Source: Methanomassiliicoccales archaeon LGM-RCC1 (GTDB lineage Archaea; Thermoplasmatota; Thermoplasmata; Methanomassiliicoccales; Methanomethylophilaceae). From it: a DNA stretch of 64,000 nucleotides. The stretch lies in NCBI GenBank assembly GCA_030168575.1, contig CP115555.1, positions 62,001-126,000 of the forward strand, in the 5' to 3' direction. This document shows positions 1 through 7,941 of this stretch, piece after piece (position 1 is the first letter of the stretch; the number at the start of each line of letters is the position of its first letter). Below the pieces are notes generated by a model. The model worked only from the letters and a program-made list of their open reading frames with translations. It was not told where the DNA came from and did not search any database. A program made the translations under genes and the position numbers.

Positions 1-94
1 CGACAACAAACTGGAGGATGCGACGATAAGGAAAACGAACCTGGAGGACGTCTTCGTGGAATTGACCGGTAAATCGGTAGGTGATCAGAAATGA
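1..94 (+). CDS. ABC transporter ATP-binding protein, C-terminal end (partial)
   Basis: Only the last 30 codons are in the window; the reading frame starts at base 2. The tail contains NLEDVFVELTGK, which matches the usual C-terminal motif (LEDVFLxLTG) of ATPases that drive ABC-2 type exporters. Its TGA stop overlaps the ATG of the following permease in an ATGA junction, so the two are translationally coupled and form one exporter. Substrate cannot be told. Confidence 0.8.
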   Translation, partial: DNKLEDATIRKTNLEDVFVELTGKSVGDQK

Positions 95-879
95 GCGAGA
101 ACGTCAACGGATACAAAAGGTACAACGGGTTCTTCCACCAGGTCTACCACATAGCATGGTCCGACCTGATGTTCCTGAAGCACAACGTCGCGAACATAGT
201 CATCATGACCATCATGAGCCCGCTGCTCTACCTGATAGCTTTCGGTTACGGACTCAGGACCGGAGAAACGGACATAGGCGCATCCTACGTCGCTTTCGTC
301 ATCCCCGGAATCATGGCACTCTCGTCGCTATCGTCCTCGTTCGCCTCCACATCCACGAGGCTGAACGTCCAGAGGTTGTATTACAAGAGCTTCGATGAGA
401 TGATGATGTGCCCTGTGAGCCTTTCCGCCATAGTGTTCGGAAAGAGCGTACTGGGCCTGATCAGGGGAATGATCGGATGCTTCCTGATGTACGCGCTGGG
501 CCTGTTCCTGGCGCCCGAACTCCAGCTCACTCCGCTCGCAATCGTTTCTGTGATTCTGAGCTGCGAGGTGTTCTCTCTGCTTGGAGTCGCCGGAGCGTTG
601 CTGGCCAAGTCACATCAGTCCATGGCGACCTTCAACAGCCTGATCATCCTTCCGATGACCTTCCTGTGCGGTACCTTCTTCTCGGTATCGTCGCTGGACA
701 CCGTCTTCCAGGTTATTCTGTACTGCCTGCCTCTGACCCACAGCAGCCTTTGCATAAGGGCTGCGTGTCTGCCAGAGTACCTTCCAGACTTCCCATGGAT
801 ATCGCTGATCGTGATATTCGCGTTCGGGGTGGCGCTGTTCATATTGAACTATTACCTGCTGAAGACCAGGAAGTTCTGA
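91..879 (+). CDS. ABC-2 type transporter permease
   Basis: A 262-residue integral membrane protein with about six hydrophobic segments, ending in a basic KTRKF tail. The arrangement resembles DrrB/NodJ-type permeases that pair with a separate ATPase to export drugs, polysaccharides or lipids. The central region has the family's conserved feature around residues 108-140 (a segment resembling ...SVLGLIRGMIG). It overlaps the upstream ATPase by four bases and is followed after ten bases by a GC-rich hairpin. The family call is firm; the exported substrate is unknown. Confidence 0.85.
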   Translation: MSENVNGYKRYNGFFHQVYHIAWSDLMFLKHNVANIVIMTIMSPLLYLIAFGYGLRTGETDIGASYVAFVIPGIMALSSLSSSFASTSTRLNVQRLYYKSFDEMMMCPVSLSAIVFGKSVLGLIRGMIGCFLMYALGLFLAPELQLTPLAIVSVILSCEVFSLLGVAGALLAKSHQSMATFNSLIILPMTFLCGTFFSVSSLDTVFQVILYCLPLTHSSLCIRAACLPEYLPDFPWISLIVIFAFGVALFILNYYLLKTRKF

Positions 880-888
880 AAATATTTA

Positions 889-910
889 CCGGGGGGAATA
901 CCCCGGATCT
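889..910. terminator. bidirectional hairpin terminator
   Basis: CCGGGG (889-894) and CCCCGG (901-906) form a 6-bp stem with a 6-base loop between two convergent genes: the ABC permease ending at 879 and the NifK-like gene ending at 914. The T-rich ATCTTTCTC follows on the plus strand. Confidence 0.6.
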
Positions 911-913
911 TTC

Positions 914-2188
914 TCATGAATTGCGAACACCGTGAAGGATCTCGTCCAGGATGTACATGGCGCCCTGGATCCCGTAGATCGGCCTGGGGATCACATCATC
1001 CAATCCCATAGAGGAGTGGCCGATCGGGATTCCAATCTTGCATTCACCGTTGAGTTTCATCGTCAATGCGGTGATACCTTCGCTGAGGACCACATCGGAA
1101 CCGACCAAAGGCTCCTTCCCGAACGAATCCCCATAGTCGATGCTCGCCAGGAACTCCTTTATCTTGGCGATCTCGCCCTCGTCGGAACCAGGATCCGCAT
1201 CTACGGCAATCGGCGCCAGTGCCAGATAATCATAGAGCCACATCGTCATGGGCCTTATTACGGAGGCGATTCCCGCAATGGAGAACCTCAGTCCCTTGAT
1301 ACGTAGAGCGTTGTACTTCATCCCTACGAACTTGCGATAGATCTTGTCCCTGGCCTTGGCGATCCTCATCAAAGGTACGGACGCGTCCTTGCCGGTTGCC
1401 TCAGCGATGGTCTTGTACCAAGCCTCGGTGGCGTCGAAGCCTACTGGAGCGCCGGCATCGGACTCGATGATCTTCAGGCCCGTTGATCTGTAGAATTCGC
1501 ACAGGTCGTGGCATGCCTCCTTACATACGACCACGCAGTACTCGGAATCCACTGATTCCCTCAGGGACTGCAAGTCCGCTCCTGCTCCTAGAATGCTCCT
1601 GACCTTGAGACCCATGGACTCGATGTTCTCCTTGAACTCGTCCAAAGCGCTCTCCCAATCCTTGTCCAGGACGGTCATGCCCAGGATATTGACGGTGTCC
1701 TTCACCGTCTCCCCTTTCTTCGGATCCAGATGCTCCATTATCTCGTGGAGGGTATGGTCGTAGCCCTGAGTGACCGGCATCGAGACTAGAGCCTCGTCCA
1801 TCCAGATCGCACGGTCCTCCATTCCGGCCTCGCGTATTGCCCTCTCATGGTTGTCTCCGATGAGCCCGGCTCCCGGAGAATTAATAATGACCACCAGTCC
1901 GGGTTTCTTGGAATCTATGATCGGAAGCCCTTCCTCCAGCTTATAATAAGCCCCGTTTATGAAATCGTATTCGTCAAGATATGTGGCAGGAACCCTGGGG
2001 TAACCATAGAAATAGGGAATGAAGTAATCGTCATGCTCCTCCAGCCTCATCCTTGGGAAAACAGCGCTGGAGTACACCATGAACCTAACCCTGCATCCTC
2101 CTGGCCCGTGAAGCATCGCCAACGCATCGGATATGCTCTCTACGGCCATCACAGCACCCACGAATCCATCCGGCAGAGTGCGCTTCAT
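914..2188 (-). CDS. Nitrogenase-like component 1 subunit (NifK/NifE-like)
   Basis: A 424-residue protein of the nitrogenase component 1 superfamily, which also includes BchN/B, CfbD and MarD/K. The N-terminus carries LHGPGGC with Cys32, equivalent to the second P-cluster cysteine. The first ligand position is FVGA rather than a Cys motif, and the third site reads NSPGAGLIGD with no Cys. So this subunit offers only one cysteine ligand, an asymmetric arrangement reminiscent of BchB, which supplies a single Asp. It overlaps the upstream NifH-NifD fusion by an ATGA junction, so the two are made together and probably form a heteromeric catalytic component. Substrate is unknown. No nifB, nifE or nifN is nearby. 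Confidence 0.85.
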   Translation of the reverse strand: MKRTLPDGFVGAVMAVESISDALAMLHGPGGCRVRFMVYSSAVFPRMRLEEHDDYFIPYFYGYPRVPATYLDEYDFINGAYYKLEEGLPIIDSKKPGLVVIINSPGAGLIGDNHERAIREAGMEDRAIWMDEALVSMPVTQGYDHTLHEIMEHLDPKKGETVKDTVNILGMTVLDKDWESALDEFKENIESMGLKVRSILGAGADLQSLRESVDSEYCVVVCKEACHDLCEFYRSTGLKIIESDAGAPVGFDATEAWYKTIAEATGKDASVPLMRIAKARDKIYRKFVGMKYNALRIKGLRFSIAGIASVIRPMTMWLYDYLALAPIAVDADPGSDEGEIAKIKEFLASIDYGDSFGKEPLVGSDVVLSEGITALTMKLNGECKIGIPIGHSSMGLDDVIPRPIYGIQGAMYILDEILHGVRNS

Positions 2189-4329
2189 CTCATCTCACCC
2201 CTCTTCCATCCCTCCATGACTGGAAGGCGCATTATGTTCTCAAGATACTGAACATAGTCCAGGACCGGCCTGAGCCCGATACCTATCTTTCCGACCCTGG
2301 CAAAGCGTATGCCGTCATCAGGTCTGGCGATGTCCGATATTATCAGGTCGGGCCTCAGGACCTTCAGGTCCTCCTTCATCTTCTCAGAATCATAATCCTG
2401 CGTTATGATGTCCAGATGCCTGGACACCAGTTCGGCCTTCTTCTTCCTTCCGGAAACCTGGACAGCTACCTTCACCAGGTCAGCTCCCAGATCAATGAGC
2501 AGGTCGATCAGCCAATCGACATTGAATGACAGCTTGTTGAGGATTATGATCTTCTTGCCGTCGAAACGAGGGCGGTGCTCCTCCACGAACACATCGTAGA
2601 TCGCCTGCACCCTCTCAATCTCGGACTTGGCAGTATCCACCATATCTAATTGATCGCCTAGGCGGGACATCCAATCCTCGTAATCGTAAAGCCCGACGGG
2701 CAGAGGAATAGGGAACAGGTCCCTTCCGGTCCTCTCACGGACCAGTTCGTACAGCTCCCTATTGTTCGCGGTATCGTTAAGAAGCATGTCGAAAGAAGCC
2801 CTGCAGAATCCAACGACCTTTTCGGAAGTCGTCTCGTCCAATAGATTGCAGTTGATCCTCAATCCGAACCTGCCCAGCATCTCTTCCAGATCCTCCCTGT
2901 TCCTCTTGGTCTGGACATCGTAGAACGATGTGGCGATGATGTTAACCAATCCCTTCTCCGGCTTGACATCGAGGTCTACGGACTGGAGTATGTTCGATAC
3001 CGCCATCATGAAACCATCGGTGTACTCCCCAGCGATGTCTCCGTCCGCGGGGACATACTGGATTTCGACACTCGGATTCTCTTTCATCATCCTGTCGATG
3101 ACACTTATGCAGTCATCACCGATGATTCCGGGCATGCATGTGGTGACCACAGCTATCTTCCTGTGACCCTCGGCAATTGTGTCATTGAGAGCCTTCTCCA
3201 GATACTTGACTCCGCCAAAAATCGATACGGCATCATCCATCATGGTGCACCTCAGATGATGTGTGGGATCCGTCTTGAAAACATCCCTACCATATAGCTC
3301 CAGGATGGCCTTGCTGCGGGACGTGTCCATGAAATACAGACAGCTCTCCGGACCGTGGAGCACCACTGCGTAATCGCTTAACTTCATGTATGCTGCCAGC
3401 GCACCGTATGCGGCGCACGACATCATGATGCGTGAGTCCCTGATGGATCTCTTGCACCGTGTGCATCCGCCGCAGGGATCTCGAATCGTCCCGGGCTCTC
3501 CTGGGCGTATCTCCCTTCCGGCCGCGAGATCCGATAACTGGTCATCGTTGAGAGGATGCGGGTAGACGCAGGATACCTTTCCCTCGGAAACATCGATGAT
3601 ACGCTGGGCAACCAGATCTATCGATTTGGAGATCTCCGATTCGGGGAATATCTCCCTGACTGTGTGGCCCTGTCCCTCGGCCTCTGCGAACAGGTTGTCA
3701 CGAGGCATGACGGCGATGACCTCCGTACCGGTGGCGGCTGCGAACCTCTTGACGAGCTCTTCCTCCCCATCGACCCCTCTGGAGTTCAGTAGGATACCTA
3801 TCAGGCGCGGGGAGCCCGTGTCAAAATTGGCCAGCCCTTTCATGATGTTGTTCGCGGCGTACATCGCCATGAATTCCCCGGATGTTACCAGGATTATACC
3901 ATCCGCATATTCGCCTCTCAGCGGAACTGCGAAACCTCCGCAGACAACATCCCCCAGGACGTCATAGATCTTCATATCCACGTCCAAGGAGTCAGCGCCG
4001 AGCTTTTTCAGAGTGTCGAATGTTGTGAGGATTCCGCGCCCTGCACACCCTATTCCAGGTTCCGGTCCCCCAGCCTCGGTGCATAATACACCCTCGGTGC
4101 CTTCCATTATGAGATCGTTCAGATCTCTCTTCCCGATTGGTGTGTTCCTTACATACTCAAGCACCGTAGGCTGCGCCTTTCCGCCTAAGAGCAATCTGGT
4201 GGAATCATGTTTCGGATCGCATCCGACCTGCATGACCTTACTTCCTTTCTTGGCGAGAGCGACGGAAATGTTGGCTGCCATGGTGGATTTGCCAATACCT
4301 CCCTTTCCGTAAAGTGCTAGCTGATACAT
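2185..4329 (-). CDS. Fused NifH-like reductase and NifD-like catalytic subunit
   Basis: One 714-residue chain joins a NifH-type ATPase to a component 1 domain. Numbering from the ATG at 4329: P-loop GKGGIGKST (8-16), the [4Fe-4S] ligands Cys95 (IGCAGRG) and Cys130 (DVVCGGF), and switch motif GCDPKHD. A linker has CGGCTRC (Cys286, 289, 292), probably an extra cluster. The D-like domain has all three cluster cysteines: Cys305 (SCAAYG), Cys330 (GPESC) and Cys398 (TTCMPG). Cys509 (GFCRAS) sits near where NifD has its cofactor Cys275. The start at 4329 is preferred over the ATG at 4356 because a TATA box (4358-4366, minus) would start the transcript near 4337, and NifH proteins begin at this Met. 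In canonical systems H and D are separate genes. It is likely an ATP-driven two-component reductase, substrate unassigned. Confidence 0.85.
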   Translation of the reverse strand: MYQLALYGKGGIGKSTMAANISVALAKKGSKVMQVGCDPKHDSTRLLLGGKAQPTVLEYVRNTPIGKRDLNDLIMEGTEGVLCTEAGGPEPGIGCAGRGILTTFDTLKKLGADSLDVDMKIYDVLGDVVCGGFAVPLRGEYADGIILVTSGEFMAMYAANNIMKGLANFDTGSPRLIGILLNSRGVDGEEELVKRFAAATGTEVIAVMPRDNLFAEAEGQGHTVREIFPESEISKSIDLVAQRIIDVSEGKVSCVYPHPLNDDQLSDLAAGREIRPGEPGTIRDPCGGCTRCKRSIRDSRIMMSCAAYGALAAYMKLSDYAVVLHGPESCLYFMDTSRSKAILELYGRDVFKTDPTHHLRCTMMDDAVSIFGGVKYLEKALNDTIAEGHRKIAVVTTCMPGIIGDDCISVIDRMMKENPSVEIQYVPADGDIAGEYTDGFMMAVSNILQSVDLDVKPEKGLVNIIATSFYDVQTKRNREDLEEMLGRFGLRINCNLLDETTSEKVVGFCRASFDMLLNDTANNRELYELVRERTGRDLFPIPLPVGLYDYEDWMSRLGDQLDMVDTAKSEIERVQAIYDVFVEEHRPRFDGKKIIILNKLSFNVDWLIDLLIDLGADLVKVAVQVSGRKKKAELVSRHLDIITQDYDSEKMKEDLKVLRPDLIISDIARPDDGIRFARVGKIGIGLRPVLDYVQYLENIMRLPVMEGWKRGEMR

Positions 4330-4357
4330 AGTATCCTGAATAGAATAATCTAACATG

Positions 4358-4368
4358 GATATAAGTTG
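4358..4368 (-). promoter_or_regulatory. TATA box of the nitrogenase-like operon
   Basis: AACTTATATCC on the minus strand. The expected transcription start about 25 bases downstream is near 4337, between the ATGs at 4356 and 4329, which supports the inner start. Confidence 0.5.
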
Positions 4369-4405
4369 GATGGTACAACCATCAAATTACAAATCTGTTG
4401 GATGG
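4365..4405. promoter_or_regulatory. Operator-like palindrome and direct repeat
   Basis: A perfect inverted repeat GATGGT (4369-4374), spacer ACA, ACCATC (4378-4383) lies immediately upstream of the TATA box of the nitrogenase-like operon. The 9-mer GTTGGATGG occurs at 4365-4373 and again at 4397-4405, 32 bases apart, about three helical turns. This is a plausible binding site for a repressor or activator acting on both divergent genes. Inference from position and symmetry only. Confidence 0.5.
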
Positions 4406-4460
4406 GTTTCTGATGGACAAATATTCCTAGATAGGACATTGCTCATGATGTTACGGATAA

Positions 4461-4470
4461 TCTATATTAT
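4461..4470 (+). promoter_or_regulatory. TATA-like box for the Cys-rich protein gene
   Basis: TCTATATTAT about 31 bases before the predicted transcription start near 4492 and 31 bases ahead of the ATG at 4501. Confidence 0.4.
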
Positions 4471-4500
4471 TGGTCACCGATACCATGCTGGGCGAGCACG

Positions 4501-5223
4501 ATGGGAATCAATATCGGCATCTGTGAAATGGAAGCGAAGAGCGCATCATGCAGAGAACTTAGGTCCACAATAATCAGAGTCCATGTTGACAAGACAGAGG
4601 GCTTTGAGGATATCTTGCAGTACGAGGACATCGTCGATCTCGAAACAGCCAAGAAAGCTGTCGGTGACTGGGATGCCTTCATCAAAAGGAACAGGATCAA
4701 CGAGGAAACCGATGCTGTTTACATGAGCAAGGTCAAGAAGGACGAGGACATCGCACTTCTCCAGCCTCTTTCCAAGAAGGTCTGCACCGGATGGATTGCC
4801 ATGGAGGGTCTCCCCGAGGACAAGAAACAGGCCGTTCTGAAAGTCGCCAGCAAAGACGACATCATCACAGGCTGGGATCAGCTGGAGTTCGATGAGATGA
4901 ACGAGATGTGCGCCAAATGCCCGCTGTCATGGGACAAGGGACGCGGATGCATCGGAGCGTTCGGACCCGACACCAGCAAACTCCCCGAGATCGCTGCCAA
5001 ATACAACTGCCCCATAACGGCTTCAGCACCCGAATCGTCCAAGTCGCACAAGATCTTCACACCCAAGGATGCCGAGGCTCTCCTGAAGGAAGTCGAGATC
5101 CTGAGGGATGCCCTTCCGAAAGAGGGAAAGGTCTTTGTAAACCGCTACGGAGGACCAGTCGACAGAATGGAAGCTGTCGCCAAGATCTCCGTTGCAGAGG
5201 GTTGCGGCTGGTATTTCTTCTGA
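4501..5223 (+). CDS. Conserved-looking Cys-rich protein of unknown function
   Basis: A soluble 240-residue protein I do not recognise. The cysteines Cys137, Cys140, Cys150 and Cys170 (CAKC...GRGC...YNC) are spaced CX2CX9CX19C and could bind an iron-sulfur cluster or zinc. Other cysteines are at 8, 17 and 95, and the C-terminus is AEGCGWYFF. It is divergent from the nitrogenase-like operon across a 171-base region with an operator-like palindrome, and convergent with an iron-sulfur flavoprotein that begins right after its stop. That context suggests, but does not prove, a redox role linked to the nitrogenase-like enzyme. An alternative in-frame ATG lies at 4528. Confidence 0.75.
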   Translation: MGINIGICEMEAKSASCRELRSTIIRVHVDKTEGFEDILQYEDIVDLETAKKAVGDWDAFIKRNRINEETDAVYMSKVKKDEDIALLQPLSKKVCTGWIAMEGLPEDKKQAVLKVASKDDIITGWDQLEFDEMNEMCAKCPLSWDKGRGCIGAFGPDTSKLPEIAAKYNCPITASAPESSKSHKIFTPKDAEALLKEVEILRDALPKEGKVFVNRYGGPVDRMEAVAKISVAEGCGWYFF

Positions 5224-5805
5224 TCAGCGGTAACCGTTCAAACGCAGGATGAGGTCGGTCATGCCCTCTACCAGGGCGCAGACCCCCTTCATCCCCTGCT
5301 TGTCATCCTCATACTGAGGAGAATTCAAGGCATGGACTATCGGCAGAGGATTCGAACCACAGACGACCATGCCGTTGCGGAGCATGAAATCCACCATCTG
5401 ATTGTAAACCAAGGATCCTCCGTCATGGGCGCAGACTGAGAAAGCACCACCCACTTTTCCTTTGAGACCCAGATCTCCCTTCTCGAATACCAATGCCGCC
5501 CTCTCCATGAAAGTCTGAAGGACGCTTGGACAGGCTCCCGCGTAGGTGGGGGATGCCATCAGGATACCATCTGCTGCCCTCATTTTATTGAGGATCCCGT
5601 TGAAGCCATCGTCCTCATCCATGCACCTGCCATCGCCGCGTATTTCACAGGTGAGACAAACGTTGCAGTTCACGAGTTGATACTCGTAGATGTGGATTAC
5701 CTCCATCTCGATGCCTTCCCTGCCGAACATATCCTGCACCTCATTGAGGATGTTGCTGGTGTTGCCGATAGGGCGCGGACTTCCGTTGATGGCGATGACT
5801 TTCAT
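5224..5805 (-). CDS. Iron-sulfur flavoprotein (NADPH-dependent FMN reductase family)
   Basis: A 193-residue flavodoxin-fold protein. The N-terminus VIAINGSPRPIGNTS binds the FMN phosphate, SPTYAGACP is the family's second flavin motif, and Cys47, 50, 53 and 61 form CX2CX2CX7C, the compact [4Fe-4S] motif of the archaeal Isf family. These proteins shuttle electrons between ferredoxin and acceptors, including oxygen or peroxide. The start at 5805 is chosen over the ATG at 5823 because GGGGAAAT precedes it and the flavin motif then begins at residue 2. It ends one base past the stop of the convergent Cys-rich gene. Its place beside the nitrogenase-like genes makes it a candidate electron carrier. 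Confidence 0.85.
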   Translation of the reverse strand: MKVIAINGSPRPIGNTSNILNEVQDMFGREGIEMEVIHIYEYQLVNCNVCLTCEIRGDGRCMDEDDGFNGILNKMRAADGILMASPTYAGACPSVLQTFMERAALVFEKGDLGLKGKVGGAFSVCAHDGGSLVYNQMVDFMLRNGMVVCGSNPLPIVHALNSPQYEDDKQGMKGVCALVEGMTDLILRLNGYR

Positions 5806-5917
5806 GATTTCCCCATCGTCCACGACTTTATTAAGGATTATCGGGCGAAAACCTCCGATTGCTGGAAACCCTAGCCGAACGCTTAATAACAGCGTTAAAA
5901 CTTCTTAACATTCGTAG

Positions 5918-5940
5918 GTGCGGGCGCACGCAATATATAT
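5918..5940 (+). promoter_or_regulatory. suf promoter with adjacent inverted repeat
   Basis: CAATATATAT (5931-5940) is a strong TATA box for sufC. GTGCG (5918-5922), GG, CGCAC (5925-5929) is a perfect 5-bp-arm inverted repeat directly upstream, over the BRE position. It is a candidate site for an iron-sulfur or iron-status regulator. AAGGTG before the sufC ATG is a usable ribosome binding site. Confidence 0.5.
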
Positions 5941-5975
5941 GAAAACGCAATCGCACAGACATTCAAGGTGTATCC

Positions 5976-6692
5976 ATGACAGACATGCTGAAGATCGTCG
6001 ACCTCCATGTGGAAGCAGGCGGAAGGAAGATCCTCAAAGGCGTTAACCTCACAGTCAAAGAGGGTGAGACCAGCGTTCTCTTCGGTCCCAACGGATCAGG
6101 GAAATCCACCCTTCTGGCCAGCATTATGGGCTACAGCACGGTGACGGTCACGCAGGGAGAGATCATCTTCAAAGGGAAGAACATCACAGAGCTCCCGGTC
6201 GACGAGCGCGCCAAGCTCGGCATAGGCATGATGATGCAGAGACCTCCGAACATCTACGGGGTCAAGCTCGGCGACCTTCTCAAGGCCACAGCTGACAATC
6301 CCGAGAAAGCCATCTCCGAAGCTGACAGGTTCAGGATGGAGAAGTTCATGGAGAGAGAGGTCAACGTAGGATTCTCCGGAGGAGAGATCAAGAGATCAGA
6401 GCTCCTCCAGCTCACAGCGCAGAGCCCAGGGCTCCTGCTCCTGGACGAACCGGAATCCGGAGTCGACCTAGAATCCATAGACCTGATCGGACAGAAGGTC
6501 CACGACCTGCTGGAAGAGGGAAAGGATTCAAACGGAAGACACGTCTCATCATTGGTCATAACACACACCGGACAGATCATGGACTACATAGGTGCGAAGT
6601 ACGGCTACGTCATGAGGGACGGAGTTATCGACCGCGTTGGAGACCCGATGGAGCTCCTGAAGGAGATCAGGGCCCACGGATACGGAGAGTGA
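5976..6692 (+). CDS. sufC: Fe-S cluster assembly ATPase SufC
   Basis: A 238-residue ABC-type ATPase. Walker A is GPNGSGKST (37-45), the signature is VGFSGGEIKRSE, Walker B is GLLLLDEPESGVD, and the H-loop His is in VITHTG. The signature GFSGGEIKR and the DEPESGVD stretch are typical of SufC rather than of transport ATPases. SufC powers the SufBC(D) scaffold that builds iron-sulfur clusters in the cytosol. It begins a two-gene operon with sufB, the minimal SUF set common in methanogens, and its stop lies eight bases before the preferred sufB start. Confidence 0.95.
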   Translation: MTDMLKIVDLHVEAGGRKILKGVNLTVKEGETSVLFGPNGSGKSTLLASIMGYSTVTVTQGEIIFKGKNITELPVDERAKLGIGMMMQRPPNIYGVKLGDLLKATADNPEKAISEADRFRMEKFMEREVNVGFSGGEIKRSELLQLTAQSPGLLLLDEPESGVDLESIDLIGQKVHDLLEEGKDSNGRHVSSLVITHTGQIMDYIGAKYGYVMRDGVIDRVGDPMELLKEIRAHGYGE

Positions 6693-6697
6693 TTCGG

Positions 6698-7903
6698 ATG
6701 CCAGAGAGTCAGACAGTGAAGGAAGCGCTCAACAAGAAGGCAGCGTACGGAAAGGATCTGGATTTGGAGCACTACGATGTCGAGGCCAATGAACAGGTTG
6801 TGGTCGATGACCTGAAGACGTCGGATTACAAGAGGTACATGGAGAATGTCGGAATCGTCGCTGACGAGATCGCACGCTCCGGAACACTGATGTTCATCGA
6901 CAACAAGCCCAGCCACTGCTCTCCGAAGGTCCAGGAAGGACTTGAAATATCAACGGTCAAGGAGGCTCTGGAAAAGTACGACGGCCTCAGGGACCACTAC
7001 TGGAAAGCCATGGACCCTACCAAGGACAAGTACACGGCCACGACCTATCTCGAAGACGGTGACGGATACTTCGTCAGGGTGAAGTCCGGATACCACATCA
7101 AGTATCCTCTGCAGACCTGCATGCTCCTCAACACCAACAGGGCCACACAGCACGTCCACAACATCGTCATCGTCGAGGACAATGCATCCCTGGAGATGAT
7201 CACCGGATGCTCCACCGCCCACCATGCGGACGATTCACTTCACGTCGGTGTTTCCGAGATATACATCGGGGACAACGCCGATCTCACATTCAGCATGATC
7301 CACAGCTGGGGAAAGACCACCGGTGTACGTCCGAGGACCAACACCATAGTCGGGAAGAACTCGCACTACACAAACAACTACGTCATCCTCAACCCCGTGG
7401 GATCGCTCCAGAGCTTCCCTGTGGCAACACTGGGAGATAACTCGTCCGCGACATACAACACGATGTGCATCGCACATGAGAGCTCGGACATCGATACCGG
7501 CGGAATGGTCTACCTCAACGGAAGGAAGTCCAGGGCCGAGATCATGAGCAGATCCATCTCCATGGGCGGAAGGATGTGCGCCCGCGGACGCATGGTCGGA
7601 AACGCTCCAGAGGCCAAGGGACATCTGGAATGCAGGAGCATCATCCTCAAAGACGGCGGAACAACTCTGGCCATCCCGGAGCTCGAGGCACACGTCGCAG
7701 ATGTCGAGATGACTCACGAAGCTGCTGTAGGTAAGGTTGCAAGGGACCAGATCGAGTACCTGATGTCCAGAGGGCTCAGCGAGGATGAGGCCGTCAGCAT
7801 GATCGTCAAAGGATTCCTCTCAGGAGGATCGATCAACGGTCTTCCCCCAGAGCTCCAGAAGGAGCTCGACGAAGCCATCGCTGCAGCTAACGTCGGCGAC
7901 TAA
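6698..7903 (+). CDS. sufB: Fe-S cluster assembly scaffold SufB/SufD family protein
   Basis: A 401-residue scaffold of the SufB/D family with the beta-helix core and the C-terminal EAAVGKVARDQIEYLMSRGLSEDEA region that forms the dimer and SufC interface. In many archaea one SufB-like protein replaces both SufB and SufD. The ATG at 6698 is preferred to the GTG at 6689 because GGAG at 6684-6687 is at proper spacing from it. A TTCG-loop hairpin terminator follows. Confidence 0.92.
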   Translation: MPESQTVKEALNKKAAYGKDLDLEHYDVEANEQVVVDDLKTSDYKRYMENVGIVADEIARSGTLMFIDNKPSHCSPKVQEGLEISTVKEALEKYDGLRDHYWKAMDPTKDKYTATTYLEDGDGYFVRVKSGYHIKYPLQTCMLLNTNRATQHVHNIVIVEDNASLEMITGCSTAHHADDSLHVGVSEIYIGDNADLTFSMIHSWGKTTGVRPRTNTIVGKNSHYTNNYVILNPVGSLQSFPVATLGDNSSATYNTMCIAHESSDIDTGGMVYLNGRKSRAEIMSRSISMGGRMCARGRMVGNAPEAKGHLECRSIILKDGGTTLAIPELEAHVADVEMTHEAAVGKVARDQIEYLMSRGLSEDEAVSMIVKGFLSGGSINGLPPELQKELDEAIAAANVGD

Positions 7904-7917
7904 AACTAAACTATCAA

Positions 7918-7941
7918 GGGGCTTCGGCCCCATTCTTCTCA
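7918..7941 (+). terminator. sufCB terminator
   Basis: GGGGC (7918-7922), loop TTCG, GCCCC (7927-7931), then ATTCTTCTC. It sits between convergent genes and could work in both directions. Confidence 0.65.

Noticed and set aside
914-4329. Nitrogen-fixing nitrogenase (nifHDK)
   Set aside because: The K-like subunit has one instead of three cluster cysteines, and no cofactor genes (nifB, nifE, nifN) are near.
914-4329. CfbC/CfbD of coenzyme F430 synthesis
   Set aside because: CfbD is a homodimer with a separate NifH-type CfbC. Here NifH is fused to a D-like domain and a second K-like subunit is present, and no other cfb gene is nearby.
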